Positions 20,316 through 31,567 of a stretch of DNA of 64,000 nt are shown in pieces. Each line of letters opens with the position of its first letter. Position 1 is the stretch's first letter. The position numbers and the translations under genes are program-made. Source of the DNA: Vibrio metoecus (GTDB lineage: Bacteria; Pseudomonadota; Gammaproteobacteria; Enterobacterales; Vibrionaceae); contig NZ_JJMN01000062.1 in assembly GCF_000696385.1 (NCBI RefSeq), forward strand, positions 1-64,000, in the 5' to 3' direction. The notes beneath the pieces are model-generated. The model did no database searches and was not told the origin of the DNA. It worked only from the letters and a program-made list of their open reading frames with translations.

Positions 20316-22343
20316 GTGAAATTTTGGCTGAAAAAAAGTTCATGGCTGTTGGCAGGCAGTTTACTGTCCACACCTTTAGCGATGGCAAATGAGTTCAGTG
20401 CTAGCTTCAAAGGCACCGACATTCAAGAATTTATCAATATTGTTGGGCGCAATCTTGAGAAGACCATCATTGTCGACCCTTCGGTGCGCGGCAAAGTGGA
20501 TGTGCGCAGTTTTGATACCTTAAACGAAGAGCAGTATTACAGTTTTTTCCTCAGTGTGCTTGAAGTGTATGGCTTCGCTGTGGTCGAAATGGACAACGGC
20601 GTGCTCAAGGTTATCAAATCCAAAGATGCGAAAACCTCAGCGATTCCAGTCTTGAGTGGGGAAGAGCGTGCCAGCGGAGACTCTGTCATTACCCAAGTGG
20701 TGGCGGTGAAAAATGTGTCGGTACGTGAACTGTCACCGCTACTGCGCCAACTGATTGATAACGCAGGCGCGGGTAACGTGGTGCATTACGACCCAGCTAA
20801 CATCATCTTGATCACCGGTCGCGCTGCGGTGGTGAACCGTTTGGCGGAAATTATTCGTCGCGTTGACCAAGCGGGCGACAAAGAGATTGAAGTGGTTGAA
20901 CTCAATAACGCGTCAGCAGCAGAAATGGTGCGTATTGTCGAAGCACTCAACAAAACGGCTGATGCGCAAAACACACCGGAATTCTTAAAACCTAAGTTTG
21001 TGGCCGATGAGCGCACTAACTCAATTCTGATTTCTGGCGATCCCAAAGTGCGTGAGCGCTTGAAGCGTTTGATTAAGCAACTGGATGTCGAAATGGCAGC
21101 CAAAGGCAATAACCGCGTGGTGTATTTGAAATATGCCAAAGCGGAAGATTTGGTCGAAGTGCTGAAAGGCGTTTCCGATAACCTACAAGCTGAAAAAGGT
21201 ACTGGGCAGCAAACAACCTCAAAGCGTAATGAGGTGATGATTGCGGCACACTCCGATACCAACTCGTTAGTGCTCACTGCGCCGCAAGACATTATGAATG
21301 CGATGCTCGAAGTGATTGGCCAGTTAGATATTCGCCGTGCACAAGTGTTGATTGAAGCCTTGATTGTGGAAATGGCCGAAGGGGATGGCATCAACCTCGG
21401 AGTACAATGGGGTTCGCTAGAAAGCGGCTCAGTCATTCAATACGGCAATACAGGCGCATCGATTGGTAATGTGCTGATTGGCCTAGAAGAAGCGAAAGAC
21501 ACCACAGAGAAAAAGCCGATCCGTAATAGTGATACGGGGGAAATTAAGTATTACGAAGAGACCACAACGAAAGGTGACTACTCAACCTTAGCTTCGGCAC
21601 TGTCCGGTTTGCAAGGTGCCGCGGTCAGTATCGCTCTGGGGGATTGGACAGCACTCATTAGTGCGGTGTCGAACGACTCTAAATCCAACATCCTGTCATC
21701 ACCGAGCATTACCGTAATGGATAACGGTGAAGCCTCATTCATCGTGGGTGAAGAAGTTCCCGTGATCACCGGTTCCACCGCTGGCTCGAATAATGACAAC
21801 CCATTCCAAACCGTGGATCGTAAGGAGGTGGGTATCAAGCTCAAAGTGGTACCACAGATCAACGAAGGCAACTCAGTCCAGCTCAAGATTGAGCAAGAGG
21901 TTTCCAACGTATTGGGGGCCAATGGTGCGGTAGACGTACGTTTTGCCAAGCGCCAACTCAATACCTCGGTGATGGTGCAAGACGGGCAAATGCTAGTGCT
22001 GGGCGGTTTGATTGACGAGCGCGCCTTAGAAAGTGAATCCAAAGTACCGCTACTGGGTGATATTCCATTGCTAGGACAACTGTTCCGTTCAACCAGCTCG
22101 CAAGTGGAAAAGAAAAACCTGATGGTGTTTATCAAGCCAACCATTATTCGTGATGGCATGACTGCCGACGGTATCACTCAACGTAAATACAACTACATTC
22201 GCGCCGAGCAGCTGTTCCGCGCCGAAAAAGGCTTACGTCTGCTGGATGATGCCAGCGTGCCGGTCTTGCCGAAATTTGGCGATGACCGTCGTCATCCACC
22301 TGAGATTCAAGCCTTTATTGATCAGATGGAAGCCGAGCAATGA
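20316..22343 (+). CDS. epsD: Type II secretion outer-membrane secretin EpsD (GspD)
   Basis: Forms the outer-membrane channel of the type II system. The 675 aa precursor has a signal peptide (cut after AMA, near residue 24), N0 to N3 periplasmic domains, and the secretin domain with the [16 protein letters not shown] signature near residues 575-590. The C-terminal S domain that binds a pilotin follows. It ends by overlapping the epsE start by 4 bp (ATGA). It has the usual length and all regions are intact. Confidence 0.98.
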   Translation: MKFWLKKSSWLLAGSLLSTPLAMANEFSASFKGTDIQEFINIVGRNLEKTIIVDPSVRGKVDVRSFDTLNEEQYYSFFLSVLEVYGFAVVEMDNGVLKVIKSKDAKTSAIPVLSGEERASGDSVITQVVAVKNVSVRELSPLLRQLIDNAGAGNVVHYDPANIILITGRAAVVNRLAEIIRRVDQAGDKEIEVVELNNASAAEMVRIVEALNKTADAQNTPEFLKPKFVADERTNSILISGDPKVRERLKRLIKQLDVEMAAKGNNRVVYLKYAKAEDLVEVLKGVSDNLQAEKGTGQQTTSKRNEVMIAAHSDTNSLVLTAPQDIMNAMLEVIGQLDIRRAQVLIEALIVEMAEGDGINLGVQWGSLESGSVIQYGNTGASIGNVLIGLEEAKDTTEKKPIRNSDTGEIKYYEETTTKGDYSTLASALSGLQGAAVSIALGDWTALISAVSNDSKSNILSSPSITVMDNGEASFIVGEEVPVITGSTAGSNNDNPFQTVDRKEVGIKLKVVPQINEGNSVQLKIEQEVSNVLGANGAVDVRFAKRQLNTSVMVQDGQMLVLGGLIDERALESESKVPLLGDIPLLGQLFRSTSSQVEKKNLMVFIKPTIIRDGMTADGITQRKYNYIRAEQLFRAEKGLRLLDDASVPVLPKFGDDRRHPPEIQAFIDQMEAEQ

Positions 22344-23851
22344 CCGAAATGGTGATCTCTCCAGCTGAACGGCAGTCGATTCGTCGTCTGCCATTTAGCT
22401 TTGCTAACCGCTTCAAGTTAGTGCTGGATTGGAATGAAGATTTCTCGCAAGCCAGCATTTACTTCTTGCCGCCGCTTTCTATGCAAGCGTTGGTCGAAAC
22501 CAAGCGAGTAGTGAAACATGCCTTTGAGCTGATTGCTTTGTCGCAAGCAGAGTTTGAAAGCAAGCTGACCCAAGTCTATCAACGCGACTCTTCAGAAGCG
22601 CGCCAACTGATGGAAGATATTGGTGCTGACAGTGATGACTTCTTCTCTCTGGCAGAAGAGCTGCCACAAAACGAAGATTTGCTAGAAAGCGAAGACGATG
22701 CGCCGATCATCAAACTGATCAACGCCATGTTGGGTGAAGCGATCAAAGAAGGCGCATCGGATATTCATATCGAGACCTTTGAAAAAACACTGTCGATCCG
22801 TTTTCGAGTCGATGGTGTGCTGCGTGAAGTGCTGGCCCCTAGCCGCAAGCTCTCGTCGCTGCTTGTTTCTCGCGTTAAAGTGATGGCCAAACTCGACATC
22901 GCAGAAAAGCGGGTGCCGCAAGATGGGCGAATTTCACTGCGTATTGGTGGGCGTGCGGTCGATGTGCGGGTTTCAACCATGCCTTCATCACACGGTGAGC
23001 GAGTGGTAATGCGTCTGCTGGATAAAAACGCGACGCGCCTTGATCTGCACAGCTTGGGTATGACCCCAAAAAACCATGACAACTTCCGCCGCCTGATCAA
23101 ACGACCGCACGGGATTATCTTGGTGACCGGCCCAACCGGTTCGGGTAAATCGACCACCTTGTACGCGGGTTTGCAGGAGCTCAACAGCAGCGAGCGCAAT
23201 ATTTTAACCGTAGAAGACCCGATCGAATTTGATATCGACGGTATCGGTCAGACCCAAGTCAACCCAAGGGTAGACATGACTTTCGCGCGGGGGCTACGCG
23301 CTATTTTGCGTCAAGACCCAGATGTGGTGATGGTGGGGGAAATTCGTGACTTGGAAACGGCGCAAATTGCGGTGCAAGCTTCGCTGACCGGTCACTTAGT
23401 GATGTCGACTCTGCACACCAACACGGCCGTTGGGGCGGTGACGCGGCTGCGCGATATGGGCATCGAGCCTTTTTTGATCTCCTCTTCACTGCTCGGTGTT
23501 CTGGCTCAGCGTTTGGTTCGCACCTTATGCCCAGATTGCAAAGAGCCTTACGAGGCAGACAAAGAGCAGCGCAAACTGTTTGATAGCAAGAAAAAAGAAC
23601 CGCTAATCCTTTATCGTGCAACGGGCTGCCCTAAATGTAACCACAAAGGCTACCGAGGCCGAACCGGTATTCATGAGCTGCTGTTAGTCGATGAAGCACT
23701 GCAAGAGTTGATTCATAGCGAAGCGGGTGAGCAGGCGATGGAAAAACATATCCGTGCGACCACGCCGAGCATTCGTGATGATGGTTTAGATAAGGTGCGC
23801 CAAGGCATTACTTCGCTAGAAGAAGTGATGCGGGTGACTAAGGAGTCCTAA
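22340..23851 (+). CDS. epsE: Type II secretion ATPase EpsE (GspE)
   Basis: Cytoplasmic hexameric ATPase that drives pseudopilus assembly. The 503 aa protein has an N-terminal domain that binds EpsL, Walker [10 protein letters not shown] near residue 264, an Asp box, Walker B GEIRD, a His box (STLHTN), and a four-cysteine zinc domain (CPDC ... CPKC) near residues 397-433. It overlaps epsD by 4 bp and epsF by 1 bp, so translation is coupled. Confidence 0.98.
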   Translation: MTEMVISPAERQSIRRLPFSFANRFKLVLDWNEDFSQASIYFLPPLSMQALVETKRVVKHAFELIALSQAEFESKLTQVYQRDSSEARQLMEDIGADSDDFFSLAEELPQNEDLLESEDDAPIIKLINAMLGEAIKEGASDIHIETFEKTLSIRFRVDGVLREVLAPSRKLSSLLVSRVKVMAKLDIAEKRVPQDGRISLRIGGRAVDVRVSTMPSSHGERVVMRLLDKNATRLDLHSLGMTPKNHDNFRRLIKRPHGIILVTGPTGSGKSTTLYAGLQELNSSERNILTVEDPIEFDIDGIGQTQVNPRVDMTFARGLRAILRQDPDVVMVGEIRDLETAQIAVQASLTGHLVMSTLHTNTAVGAVTRLRDMGIEPFLISSSLLGVLAQRLVRTLCPDCKEPYEADKEQRKLFDSKKKEPLILYRATGCPKCNHKGYRGRTGIHELLLVDEALQELIHSEAGEQAMEKHIRATTPSIRDDGLDKVRQGITSLEEVMRVTKES

Positions 23852-25071
23852 TGGCCGCGTTTGAATACAAAGCGCTGGATACCAAGGGACGCCATAAAAA
23901 AGGCGTGATTGAGGGCGATAATGCACGTCAAGTGCGCCAGCGCCTGAAAGAGCAAGGCCTAGTACCAATGGAAGTGGTGGAAACGCAAGCCAAAGCCGCG
24001 CGCAGTCGCAGCCAAGGTTTTGCGTTTAAGCGAGGGATCAGTACGCCCGATCTGGCACTGATCACGCGCCAGTTATCGACCTTGGTGCAATCTGGCATGC
24101 CACTGGAAGAGTGTTTACGCGCCGTTGCCGATCAGTCGGAAAAGCCGCGCATTCGCACCATGTTGGTCGCGGTACGAGCCAAAGTGACCGAAGGTTATAC
24201 CCTCTCCGATAGCTTGGGGGATTACCCGCATGTGTTCGATGAGCTGTTTCGTTCTATGGTTGCGGCGGGCGAAAAATCTGGCCACCTGGATTCGGTGCTA
24301 GAACGGCTGGCTGATTACGCCGAAAACCGCCAGAAAATGCGCTCTAAACTGCAACAGGCAATGATTTACCCTGTGGTGCTGGTGGTGTTTGCGGTCGGTA
24401 TCGTGGCGTTTTTGTTGGCAGCGGTAGTGCCGAAAATCGTGGGGCAGTTTGTGCAAATGGGGCAAGCCTTGCCGGCATCGACTCAGTTTCTGCTTGATGC
24501 CAGCGATTTCCTGCAACATTGGGGGATTTCGCTGCTGGTCGGTCTCTTGATGCTGATTTATCTGGTGCGCTGGTTGCTGACCAAGCCGGATCTTCGTTTG
24601 CGTTGGGATCGCCGAGTGATTTCGCTGCCGGTGATTGGCAAGATTGCGCGCGGTCTGAATACTGCGCGCTTTGCGCGTACGCTGTCGATCTGTACTTCAA
24701 GTGCCATTCCTATTTTGGATGGTATGCGCGTTGCGGTCGATGTGATGACCAATCAGTTTGTGAAACAGCAAGTATTGGCTGCGGCCGAAAACGTACGTGA
24801 AGGGTCGAGCCTGCGCAAAGCGTTAGAGCAGACCAAGCTCTTTCCTCCCATGATGCTGCACATGATTGCCAGTGGCGAGCAAAGTGGTGAGCTAGAAGGC
24901 ATGCTGACGCGTGCCGCCGATAACCAAGACAACAGTTTTGAATCAACGGTCAACATCGCGCTTGGCATTTTTACCCCAGCCTTGATTGCTTTGATGGCGG
25001 GGATGGTGCTGTTCATTGTGATGGCGACCCTAATGCCGATTTTGGAAATGAATAACTTAATGAGTCGTTAA
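23851..25071 (+). CDS. epsF: Type II secretion platform protein EpsF (GspF)
   Basis: Polytopic inner-membrane protein of the assembly platform. The 406 aa protein has two repeated GspF/PilC cytoplasmic domains (about residues 70-190 and 275-395) and three membrane segments (about 170-195, 220-240 and 375-400). Repeated motifs such as LVQSGMPLEECL and ICTSSAIPILDG mark the two copies. It lies between the ATPase and the major pseudopilin, as in all gsp operons. Confidence 0.97.
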   Translation: MAAFEYKALDTKGRHKKGVIEGDNARQVRQRLKEQGLVPMEVVETQAKAARSRSQGFAFKRGISTPDLALITRQLSTLVQSGMPLEECLRAVADQSEKPRIRTMLVAVRAKVTEGYTLSDSLGDYPHVFDELFRSMVAAGEKSGHLDSVLERLADYAENRQKMRSKLQQAMIYPVVLVVFAVGIVAFLLAAVVPKIVGQFVQMGQALPASTQFLLDASDFLQHWGISLLVGLLMLIYLVRWLLTKPDLRLRWDRRVISLPVIGKIARGLNTARFARTLSICTSSAIPILDGMRVAVDVMTNQFVKQQVLAAAENVREGSSLRKALEQTKLFPPMMLHMIASGEQSGELEGMLTRAADNQDNSFESTVNIALGIFTPALIALMAGMVLFIVMATLMPILEMNNLMSR

Positions 25072-25111
25072 GTCGTTACCCGCGGCGAAAACGACATAGT
25101 GTGGAGTAACT

Positions 25112-25552
25112 ATGAAAAAAATGCGTAAACAAACGGGCTTTACCCTGCTCGAAGTGATGGTGGTTGTGGTGATCTTGGGCATTCTGGCCAGCTTTGTTGT
25201 GCCTAACTTGCTGGGTAATAAAGAAAAAGCAGACCAACAAAAAGCGGTGACCGATATCGTCGCGCTGGAAAATGCGTTGGATATGTACAAGCTCGACAAC
25301 AGCGTTTACCCGACGACCGATCAAGGGCTGGAAGCATTGGTAAGCAAACCCACCAATCCAGAGCCACGTAACTACCGTGATGGCGGTTATATCAAGCGTC
25401 TGCCAAAAGATCCTTGGGGTAACGATTACCAATACTTGAGCCCAGGCGATAAAGGCACGATTGACGTGTTCACGCTAGGCGCGGACGGTCAAGAAGGCGG
25501 TGAAGGTACTGCGGCTGATATCGGTAACTGGAACATTCAAGATTTCCAATAA
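25112..25552 (+). CDS. epsG: Major pseudopilin EpsG (GspG)
   Basis: Main subunit of the periplasmic pseudopilus. The 146 aa prepilin begins with a short basic leader followed by G|FTLLEVMVVVVILG, the prepilin peptidase cleavage site with Phe+1 and Glu+5. The C-terminal domain has the calcium-site segment typical of GspG (DGGYIKRLPKDPWGNDYQY). It has its own spacing of 40 bp from epsF and 73 bp to epsH. Confidence 0.98.
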   Translation: MKKMRKQTGFTLLEVMVVVVILGILASFVVPNLLGNKEKADQQKAVTDIVALENALDMYKLDNSVYPTTDQGLEALVSKPTNPEPRNYRDGGYIKRLPKDPWGNDYQYLSPGDKGTIDVFTLGADGQEGGEGTAADIGNWNIQDFQ

Positions 25553-25625
25553 TCGCAGTGATTCCCATCTGGACTCTTCAGTTAGATGGGAATAGTGATC
25601 CACAAACAGATGCCTGATTGAATTT

Positions 25626-26207
25626 ATGACAGCGACACGCGGTTTTACTTTGCTGGAAATTTTGCTGGTGCTGGTACTGATTTCGGTCAGTGCGGTGGCG
25701 GTGATCGCCACCTTTCCGGTGTCGGTGAAAGACGAAGCCAAAATCAGTGCGCAGAGCTTCTATCAGCGTCTGTTACTACTGAATGAAGAAGCCATTCTGA
25801 GTGGGCAGGATTTTGGGGTGCGAGTGGATGTGGATGCTCGGAGTTTGACCTTTTTGCAACTGACCGCCGAGAAAGGTTGGCAAAAGTGGCAAAACGATAA
25901 GATGACCAACCAAACCACGCTCAAGGATGGCTTACAACTCGATTTTGAACTCGGTGGTGGAGCGTGGCAAAAAGACGATCGCTTGTTTAATCCCGGTTCA
26001 CTGTTCGATGAAGAGATGTTTGCCGATAAGAAAGAAGAAAAACAAGAGCCCCCGCCGCAACTGTTTGTGCTTTCGAGTGGTGAGGTGACCCCCTTTGTAC
26101 TGAGTATTTTCCCCAAAGGGCAACCACACGATGAGCAGTGGCGAGTGGAAGCGCAAGAAAATGGCACTTTGCGTTTGTTAGCTCCGGGAGACAGTGATGA
26201 AAAGTAA
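25626..26207 (+). CDS. epsH: Minor pseudopilin EpsH (GspH)
   Basis: Minor pseudopilin. The 193 aa precursor starts MTATRG|FTLLEILLVLVLISV, a type IV prepilin leader with Glu+5. A globular periplasmic domain follows, with an acidic KKEEKQEPPPQ loop near residue 140. It overlaps epsI by 14 bp. The length fits the V. cholerae protein closely. Confidence 0.96.
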   Translation: MTATRGFTLLEILLVLVLISVSAVAVIATFPVSVKDEAKISAQSFYQRLLLLNEEAILSGQDFGVRVDVDARSLTFLQLTAEKGWQKWQNDKMTNQTTLKDGLQLDFELGGGAWQKDDRLFNPGSLFDEEMFADKKEEKQEPPPQLFVLSSGEVTPFVLSIFPKGQPHDEQWRVEAQENGTLRLLAPGDSDEK

Positions 26208-26550
26208 ACGTGGTTTCACCTTGCTTGAAGTGCTGGTCGCGCTGGCAATTTTTGCTACCGCGGCGATCAGCGTGATCCGCTCGGTCAGTCAACACATCAA
26301 TACGGTCAATTATCTTGAAGAGAAGATGTTTGCTTCCATGGTGGTGGATAACCAAATGGCGCAAGTGATGCTCAATCCGCAATCCTTAGCGGCGCGAGAG
26401 GGCAGTGAGCAGATGGCCGGACGAACGTGGTACTGGAAACTCAGTCCAGTCAAAACCGCCGACAATCTGCTCAAAGCCTTTGATGTGAGTGTCGCCACCG
26501 AAAAAGGTGCGACCCCAGTCGTGACGGTACGTAGCTATGTTCCGAACTAG
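26194..26550 (+). CDS. epsI: Minor pseudopilin EpsI (GspI)
   Basis: Minor pseudopilin that starts the pseudopilus tip with EpsJ and EpsK. The 118 aa precursor has the leader MMKSKRG|FTLLEVLVALAIF with Glu+5. The rest is a compact alpha-beta domain (MVVDNQMAQVMLNP, then GRTWYWKL). It overlaps epsH by 14 bp and epsJ by 14 bp. The second Met is an equally good start. Confidence 0.96.
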   Translation: MMKSKRGFTLLEVLVALAIFATAAISVIRSVSQHINTVNYLEEKMFASMVVDNQMAQVMLNPQSLAAREGSEQMAGRTWYWKLSPVKTADNLLKAFDVSVATEKGATPVVTVRSYVPN

Positions 26551-27217
26551 GTCAAATCGGGCTTTACAGAAGTTTTCTCGCTCAAAAAAAGCGGGATTCA
26601 CCTTGATTGAAGTGCTTGTGGCGATTGCGATTTTCGCCAGCTTGAGTGTGGGCGCGTATCAGGTGCTCAATCAAGTGCAACGCAGCAATGAAATTTCCGC
26701 CGAACGCACCGCGCGTTTGGCCGAATTGCAACGTGCGATGGTGATCATGGATGCCGATTTTCGGCAAATGGCACTACGCCAGTTCCGTACGGATGGTGAA
26801 GCACCGAGCGAGCAAATCCTACAATGGAAAGAATCGCTGCTCGATTCGGATCAGCACGGTTTGTTGTTTGCGCGCTTAGGTTGGCACAACCCACAGCAAC
26901 AATTTCCGCGCGGTGAAGTGGCGAAAGTGGGCTATCGTCTGTTTGATCAGCGCCTAGAACGAGTTTGGTGGCGTTATCCAGATACACCCGCGGGGCAACA
27001 GGGCTTAATTTCCCCCTTATTAACTGGGGTGGAGGATTGGAAAGTCCAGTTCTATTTGCAAGGACAATGGAGCAATGACTGGGTGCCGACCAATGCTTTG
27101 CCCGAAGCGGTAAAAGTGACCTTGAGATTGAAAGACTACGGCGAAATCGAGCGAATTTATCTCACTGGTGGTGGCTCATTGAATATGCCTGCAGAGAGTG
27201 TTGAAAATGGTAGCTAA
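26537..27217 (+). CDS. epsJ: Minor pseudopilin EpsJ (GspJ)
   Basis: Minor pseudopilin of the tip complex. The 226 aa precursor has a longer basic leader and the cleavage site [17 protein letters not shown] with Glu+5. The body contains the GspJ pattern [12 protein letters not shown] and the C-terminal [12 protein letters not shown] shorter start a few residues downstream is possible because the leader overlaps epsI. It overlaps epsK by 20 bp. Confidence 0.96.
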   Translation: MFRTRSNRALQKFSRSKKAGFTLIEVLVAIAIFASLSVGAYQVLNQVQRSNEISAERTARLAELQRAMVIMDADFRQMALRQFRTDGEAPSEQILQWKESLLDSDQHGLLFARLGWHNPQQQFPRGEVAKVGYRLFDQRLERVWWRYPDTPAGQQGLISPLLTGVEDWKVQFYLQGQWSNDWVPTNALPEAVKVTLRLKDYGEIERIYLTGGGSLNMPAESVENGS

Positions 27218-28217
27218 ACAGCGCGGTGTCGCGCTGATTGTTGTTTTACTGTTGCTTGCGGTGATGGTTTCGATCGCGGCGACCATGGCTGAGCGATTGT
27301 TTAGCCAGTTTCAGCGAGCTACGCATCAACTCAATTACCAACAAGCCTATTGGTATAGTGTTGGGGTGGAAGCGTTAGCCAAAAAAGGCATCGAGCAGAG
27401 CTACCAAGACAGCGAAACCGTCAATTTAAGCCAACCTTGGGCGCTCAAGGAGCAAACCTATCCGCTCGATTATGGGCAAGTGCGCGGTAAAATTCGTGAT
27501 ATGCAAGCCTGCTTTAACCTCAATGCGTTGGCCAGTGTAAAGTTCACGCCGGAAAGTGTGAAAAAACCGTATCTGTTAACGGTCCTGCAAGCCTTGCTTG
27601 AAGGGTTGAACGTGGAGAGTTATCAGGCGGAAACCATCGCCGATTCGACGTTTGAATTTATTGATAAAGACGATGCCGTACGTACGGCGTATGGCGTGGA
27701 AGACAGTTATTACGAATCGATGTTGCCAGCGTATATGGCGCCCAATACTTGGTTGGCGGATGTCAGTGAGTGGCGCGCAGTGCAGCAAGTGGGAGGGAAA
27801 GTGATGAACGATGCTTTGCCCTACCTCTGTGCCTTGCCAACCGATCAATGGCGTTTGAATGTGAACACCTTGCCCGCCGAACAAGCGGCACTTTTAGCCG
27901 CGATGTTCAGCCCAACCTTGAGTGAAGAGAGTGCCAAAACCTTGCTCGAAGGGCGACCTTTCGATGGCTGGGCGAGTGTGGATGATTTTCTTGCCCAATC
28001 GGCACTCACCGGAGTGGATAACGCGGTGCGTGAGGAAGCGAAGAAATACCTCAGTGTGGATAGCCATTATTTTGAATTAGATGCACAGGTGCTGGTCGAT
28101 ACGTCTCGCGTGCGGCTCCGCAGCCTGTTTTACAGTAACGATAAGAAAACTGCGACGGTGATACGCCGCCGCTTTGGAGGGATCAGTGAGCGAGTTTCTG
28201 ACCGTTCGACTGAGTAG
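27198..28217 (+). CDS. epsK: Minor pseudopilin EpsK (GspK)
   Basis: Tip-capping minor pseudopilin. The 339 aa precursor has the leader [19 protein letters not shown]; as in other GspK proteins the +5 Glu is missing. A large helical insertion follows, with FNLNALA and the DKDD calcium-binding region near residues 150-160. The Met four codons in (MVAKQRG) is an alternative start. It overlaps epsL by 44 bp. Confidence 0.96.
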   Translation: MLKMVAKQRGVALIVVLLLLAVMVSIAATMAERLFSQFQRATHQLNYQQAYWYSVGVEALAKKGIEQSYQDSETVNLSQPWALKEQTYPLDYGQVRGKIRDMQACFNLNALASVKFTPESVKKPYLLTVLQALLEGLNVESYQAETIADSTFEFIDKDDAVRTAYGVEDSYYESMLPAYMAPNTWLADVSEWRAVQQVGGKVMNDALPYLCALPTDQWRLNVNTLPAEQAALLAAMFSPTLSEESAKTLLEGRPFDGWASVDDFLAQSALTGVDNAVREEAKKYLSVDSHYFELDAQVLVDTSRVRLRSLFYSNDKKTATVIRRRFGGISERVSDRSTE

Positions 28218-29397
28218 TCAAAAAGAGGCCGATATCCCTTGGCTGGTTTGGTCTGCCGAGCAGCAAGAAGTGATTGCCAGCGGCCAAGTGGCTGGCTGGG
28301 AAGCCTTGCATGAAATTGAGCCTTATGCCGATCAGCGCAGCGTAGTGGTATTACTGGCGGCGAGTGATTTGATTTTAACGTCAGTGGAGATCCCGCCCGG
28401 CGCTTCTCGTCAGCTTGAAAATATGCTGCCGTATTTGTTAGAAGATGAAATCGCCCAAGATGTGGAAGATGTGCACTTTTGTGTGCTGAGTAAAGGACGA
28501 GAAACGGCGGATGTGGTCGGTGTCGATCGTCTTTGGCTGTGCGCTTGCCTAGATCATCTCAAAGCGTGCGGTTTTGATGTGAAGCGCGTATTGCCTGATG
28601 TACTGGCAATCCCTCGCCCAGAGCACGGTTTAGCCGCCCTGCAATTGGGTGATGAGTGGTTAGTGCGTAAAAGCACTACACAAGGGATGGCAGTGGACGC
28701 GCAGTGGTTAAGCTTACTGGCCGCTTCCGATTGGGTGCAGAATGAAGGTGAGTATTTGCCTTTACAAGCGCTCACGCCACTTCCTGAGCTGAGCTTAGCT
28801 GAAACCCAAGTGTGGCGTTATGAGCCGAGCGGTTTAGTCATGCAACTGCTGACTCAGGAGGCCTTAACCAGCAAGTTCAACTTGCTGACGGGGAGTTTTA
28901 AACTCAAATCTTCTTGGCTGCGGCATTGGCAAATATGGCGCAAAGTGGCGATCGCTGCTGGGCTATTTGTCTCGGTTTCAATCAGTTATTCGCTGTTTCA
29001 GGCGCATCAATACGAAGCACAAGCGGACGCTTACCGCGCGGAAAGTGAGCGGATTTTCCGCAGCATCTTCCCTGATAAACAGAAAATCCCGACCGTGACT
29101 TATTTGAAAAGACAGATGAGTGATGAGATGGCGCGTTTATCTGGCGGTGCCAGTGTGGGCAGCGTTTTGAAGTGGCTAAGCCCGTTGCCTGAGGCTTTGA
29201 AAGGGGTCAATCTACAACTGCAAAGCATCAAATTTGACAGTAACCGCAGTGAGATTCGCCTGGAAGCGACCAGCCGTGATTTCCAAAGTTTTGAACAAGC
29301 TCGCACTCAGCTTGAGCAGTATTTTGCTGTTGAACAGGGGCAGCTCAATAAAAATGGCGAGCAAGTGTTTGGCGTGTTTGTGGTGAAGCCCAAGTAA
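28174..29397 (+). CDS. epsL: Type II secretion protein EpsL (GspL)
   Basis: Bitopic inner-membrane protein that anchors the EpsE ATPase and pairs with EpsM. The 407 aa protein has an actin-like cytoplasmic domain (about 1-245), one membrane segment (about 255-275, [19 protein letters not shown]) and a periplasmic ferredoxin-like domain (about 320-407). It is preceded by an overlap with epsK and followed 6 bp later by epsM. Confidence 0.96.
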   Translation: MEGSVSEFLTVRLSSQKEADIPWLVWSAEQQEVIASGQVAGWEALHEIEPYADQRSVVVLLAASDLILTSVEIPPGASRQLENMLPYLLEDEIAQDVEDVHFCVLSKGRETADVVGVDRLWLCACLDHLKACGFDVKRVLPDVLAIPRPEHGLAALQLGDEWLVRKSTTQGMAVDAQWLSLLAASDWVQNEGEYLPLQALTPLPELSLAETQVWRYEPSGLVMQLLTQEALTSKFNLLTGSFKLKSSWLRHWQIWRKVAIAAGLFVSVSISYSLFQAHQYEAQADAYRAESERIFRSIFPDKQKIPTVTYLKRQMSDEMARLSGGASVGSVLKWLSPLPEALKGVNLQLQSIKFDSNRSEIRLEATSRDFQSFEQARTQLEQYFAVEQGQLNKNGEQVFGVFVVKPK

Positions 29398-29403
29398 GGA
29401 GAA

Positions 29404-29904
29404 ATGATGAAAGAATTATTGGCTCCTGTGCAGCCTTGGTGGCGAAGTGTCACCCCTCGTGAGCAAAAAATGGTAATGGGCATGGGCGTGCTGACGGTAC
29501 TCGCTATCGCTTATTGGGGCATATGGCAGCCTTTGAGTGAGCGTACTGCCCAAGCTCAAGCGCGTGTACAAACCGAAAAACAGCTACTGAGTTGGGTGAG
29601 TGAAAACGCCAACGACATCGTAACGCTCCGTGCGCAAGGGGGCAGTGATGCGCCAAGCGATCAACCACTCAATCAGGTGATCACTAACTCGACGCGTCAG
29701 TTCAATATTGAGCTGATCCGCGTGCAGCCACGCGGCGAAATGATGCAGGTCTGGATCCAACCGCTACCGTTTTCGCAATTGGTCTCATGGATTGCGTATT
29801 TGCAAGAGCGCCAAGGGGTGAGCGTGGATGCGATTGATATTGACCGTGGTAAAGTGAACGGCGTTGTGGAAGTCAAACGTCTGCAACTGAAGCGTGGAGG
29901 CTGA
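29404..29904 (+). CDS. epsM: Type II secretion protein EpsM (GspM)
   Basis: Inner-membrane partner of EpsL. The 166 aa protein has a short cytoplasmic stretch with TPREQKMVMG, one membrane segment (about residues 22-40), a coiled region and a small periplasmic ferredoxin-like domain. A second Met follows the first directly. It overlaps epsN by 11 bp. Confidence 0.96.
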   Translation: MMKELLAPVQPWWRSVTPREQKMVMGMGVLTVLAIAYWGIWQPLSERTAQAQARVQTEKQLLSWVSENANDIVTLRAQGGSDAPSDQPLNQVITNSTRQFNIELIRVQPRGEMMQVWIQPLPFSQLVSWIAYLQERQGVSVDAIDIDRGKVNGVVEVKRLQLKRGG

Positions 29905-30664
29905 TATGAAGCGTGCTGTTGGCTATGGTCTGTTATTTTCCACAGTGTTAATGACCAGCGTGGTCGTGCATTTGCCTGCCCAAGTGGCGCTTAGCCCGCT
30001 ACCGCTGCCTGAAGGTTTAGAGCTCACCGGCATAGAGGGTACTCTGTGGCAAGGTCAAGCCGCTCAAGTTCGTTGGCAAGGCATGAGCCTAGGTGATCTC
30101 AACTGGGATCTCCACCTCTCGGCGTTACTGTTGGGGCAGTTGGAGGCGGATATCCGCTTTGGCCGCGGCAGCAGCACACAACTAAGAGGGAAAGGTGTCG
30201 TGGGGATCGGTTTGAGTGGTCCCTATGCTGATGATTTTTTACTCTCCTTACCGGCTGCGCAAGCCATTACTTGGCTACCGCTACCCGTACCACTGATGGC
30301 GCAAGGGCAGTTGGAGATGGCCGTCAAGCAATACCGCTTTGGTGAGCCTTACTGCCAGCAAGCCGAAGGCAGCTTAGCTTGGTCAGCCGCGCAGCTAGAA
30401 TCGCCGCTTGGTGCGCTGCAGCTTGGTACTGTCGTGTCGGATTTTACCTGCCAAGAGAGCGTTGTGACCCTGAAAGGTGGCCAAAAAACTGCGCAGGTGA
30501 GTAGTGAATTTAACCTCAGTTTACAGCCGGACAATCGCTATCAAGCACAAGCGTGGTTTAAACCAGAAGCGGAATTTCCTGAGAGTTTAAAGGAGCAGTT
30601 GAGCTGGCTACCGCAGCCTGATGGGCAAGGTCGCTATCCGTTCAATCAGCAAGGTCAGCTCTAG
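29894..30664 (+). CDS. epsN: Type II secretion protein EpsN (GspN)
   Basis: Last gene of the eps operon; GspN is an accessory component found in only some type II systems. The 256 aa protein has an N-terminal membrane/signal-anchor segment (RAVGYGLLFSTVLMTSVVV) and a beta-rich periplasmic body (LTGIEGTLWQGQA near residue 45). The Met at residue 5 (MKRAVGY) is a better start by the ribosome binding site AGGCTGAT. It ends 20 bp before the operon terminator. Confidence 0.93.
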   Translation: MEADMKRAVGYGLLFSTVLMTSVVVHLPAQVALSPLPLPEGLELTGIEGTLWQGQAAQVRWQGMSLGDLNWDLHLSALLLGQLEADIRFGRGSSTQLRGKGVVGIGLSGPYADDFLLSLPAAQAITWLPLPVPLMAQGQLEMAVKQYRFGEPYCQQAEGSLAWSAAQLESPLGALQLGTVVSDFTCQESVVTLKGGQKTAQVSSEFNLSLQPDNRYQAQAWFKPEAEFPESLKEQLSWLPQPDGQGRYPFNQQGQL

Positions 30665-30682
30665 GATGTCTTATCCCATTCA

Positions 30683-30713
30683 TTTCACGCCCAACTGGGC
30701 GTGAAATTTTATC
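30683..30713 (+). terminator. Terminator of the eps operon
   Basis: A TTTCACGCCCA-ACT-GGGCGTGAAA hairpin followed by TTTT. It sits between epsN and the convergent cysQ and probably serves both strands. Confidence 0.9.
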
Positions 30714-30715
30714 GG

Positions 30716-31545
30716 CTAGTCTTTGATTTTTAAGATCTCATTCCAAGGTAAATCCGCATCACCAAGCACGATGAAGTTCGGGTTTTCCAAGGTTTCTCGC
30801 TCATTGTACGAGAGCGGCGATAATTGAGTGCTCAGAATGCGCCCACCCGCTTCTTCGACAATGCACTGGGTTGCGGCGGTATCCCATTCGCCAGTTGGAC
30901 CAAGGCGCAGATAGCAATCTACCGCACCTTCTGCCACTAAGCAGGCTTTCAGTGCCGCAGAGCCCAATGGCACCAAGTCATAATTCCAAGCACTGCTTAA
31001 ACGGCGCGTGATTTTGTTGATGTCTTGGCGACGGCTGATGGCAATCGCGATCGAGCTGCTCGGCAGCTCATGTTTGTGAGTCTGAATTTTGAGGCTCTGC
31101 GCCATGTCGGGGATCTTCCACGCCCCTTTGCCTGCGTAAGCGTAGTAAGTCACACCAGAAACGGGGCCATACACAACCCCCATCACCGGATGGTTATTTT
31201 TCCTACGAGCGCAATGATGGTCGCGAAGTCGCCGCTACGTGCGATGAACTCTTGAGTGCCATCCAGCGGATCCACCAACCAATAGCGCTGCCATGTTTCG
31301 CGAGTGGCAAGGTCGATATTCGCTTCTTCCTCCGAGAGGATCGGAATATCAGGGGTCAGCTCGCGCAACTGCTCACACAGAAACTTATGTGCGGCTAAAT
31401 CGGCGCTGGTGACGGGCGTTGAATCACTTTTGGTGAAGGCTTCATAAGATTTATTTTGATAGATATCGAGGATGAGTTGCCCTGCCGCTCGCGCGATGTT
31501 AATGACATCGGGCAGTAAGTGCGAGAGATCCTGTGGTGTAGACAT
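30716..31545 (-). pseudogene. cysQ: 3'(2'),5'-bisphosphate nucleotidase CysQ, frameshifted
   Basis: Removes the 3' phosphate from PAP/PAPS, protecting sulfate assimilation. Two frames together give about 275 aa with the inositol-monophosphatase-family metal sites: SEEE near residue 73, WLVDPLDGTQEFI near 90-102, and GEWDTAATQCIVEEAGG in the C-terminal part. The break is at 31197-31203, where the run ttttt followed by cc is 2 bases too long; trimming two bases restores ALVENNHPVMGVV or a close variant. The lesion lies next to a homopolymer and the rest is intact, so it is probably technical. It is followed upstream by nudE, 22 bp away. Confidence 0.85.
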
Positions 31546-31567
31546 AGTGACTCCGAAGGCGTGCGAT

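Noticed and set aside
20786-22177. Long open frames on the strand opposite epsD.
   Set aside because: They are antisense shadows of a highly conserved secretin gene, with no ribosome binding site and no recognisable domain.
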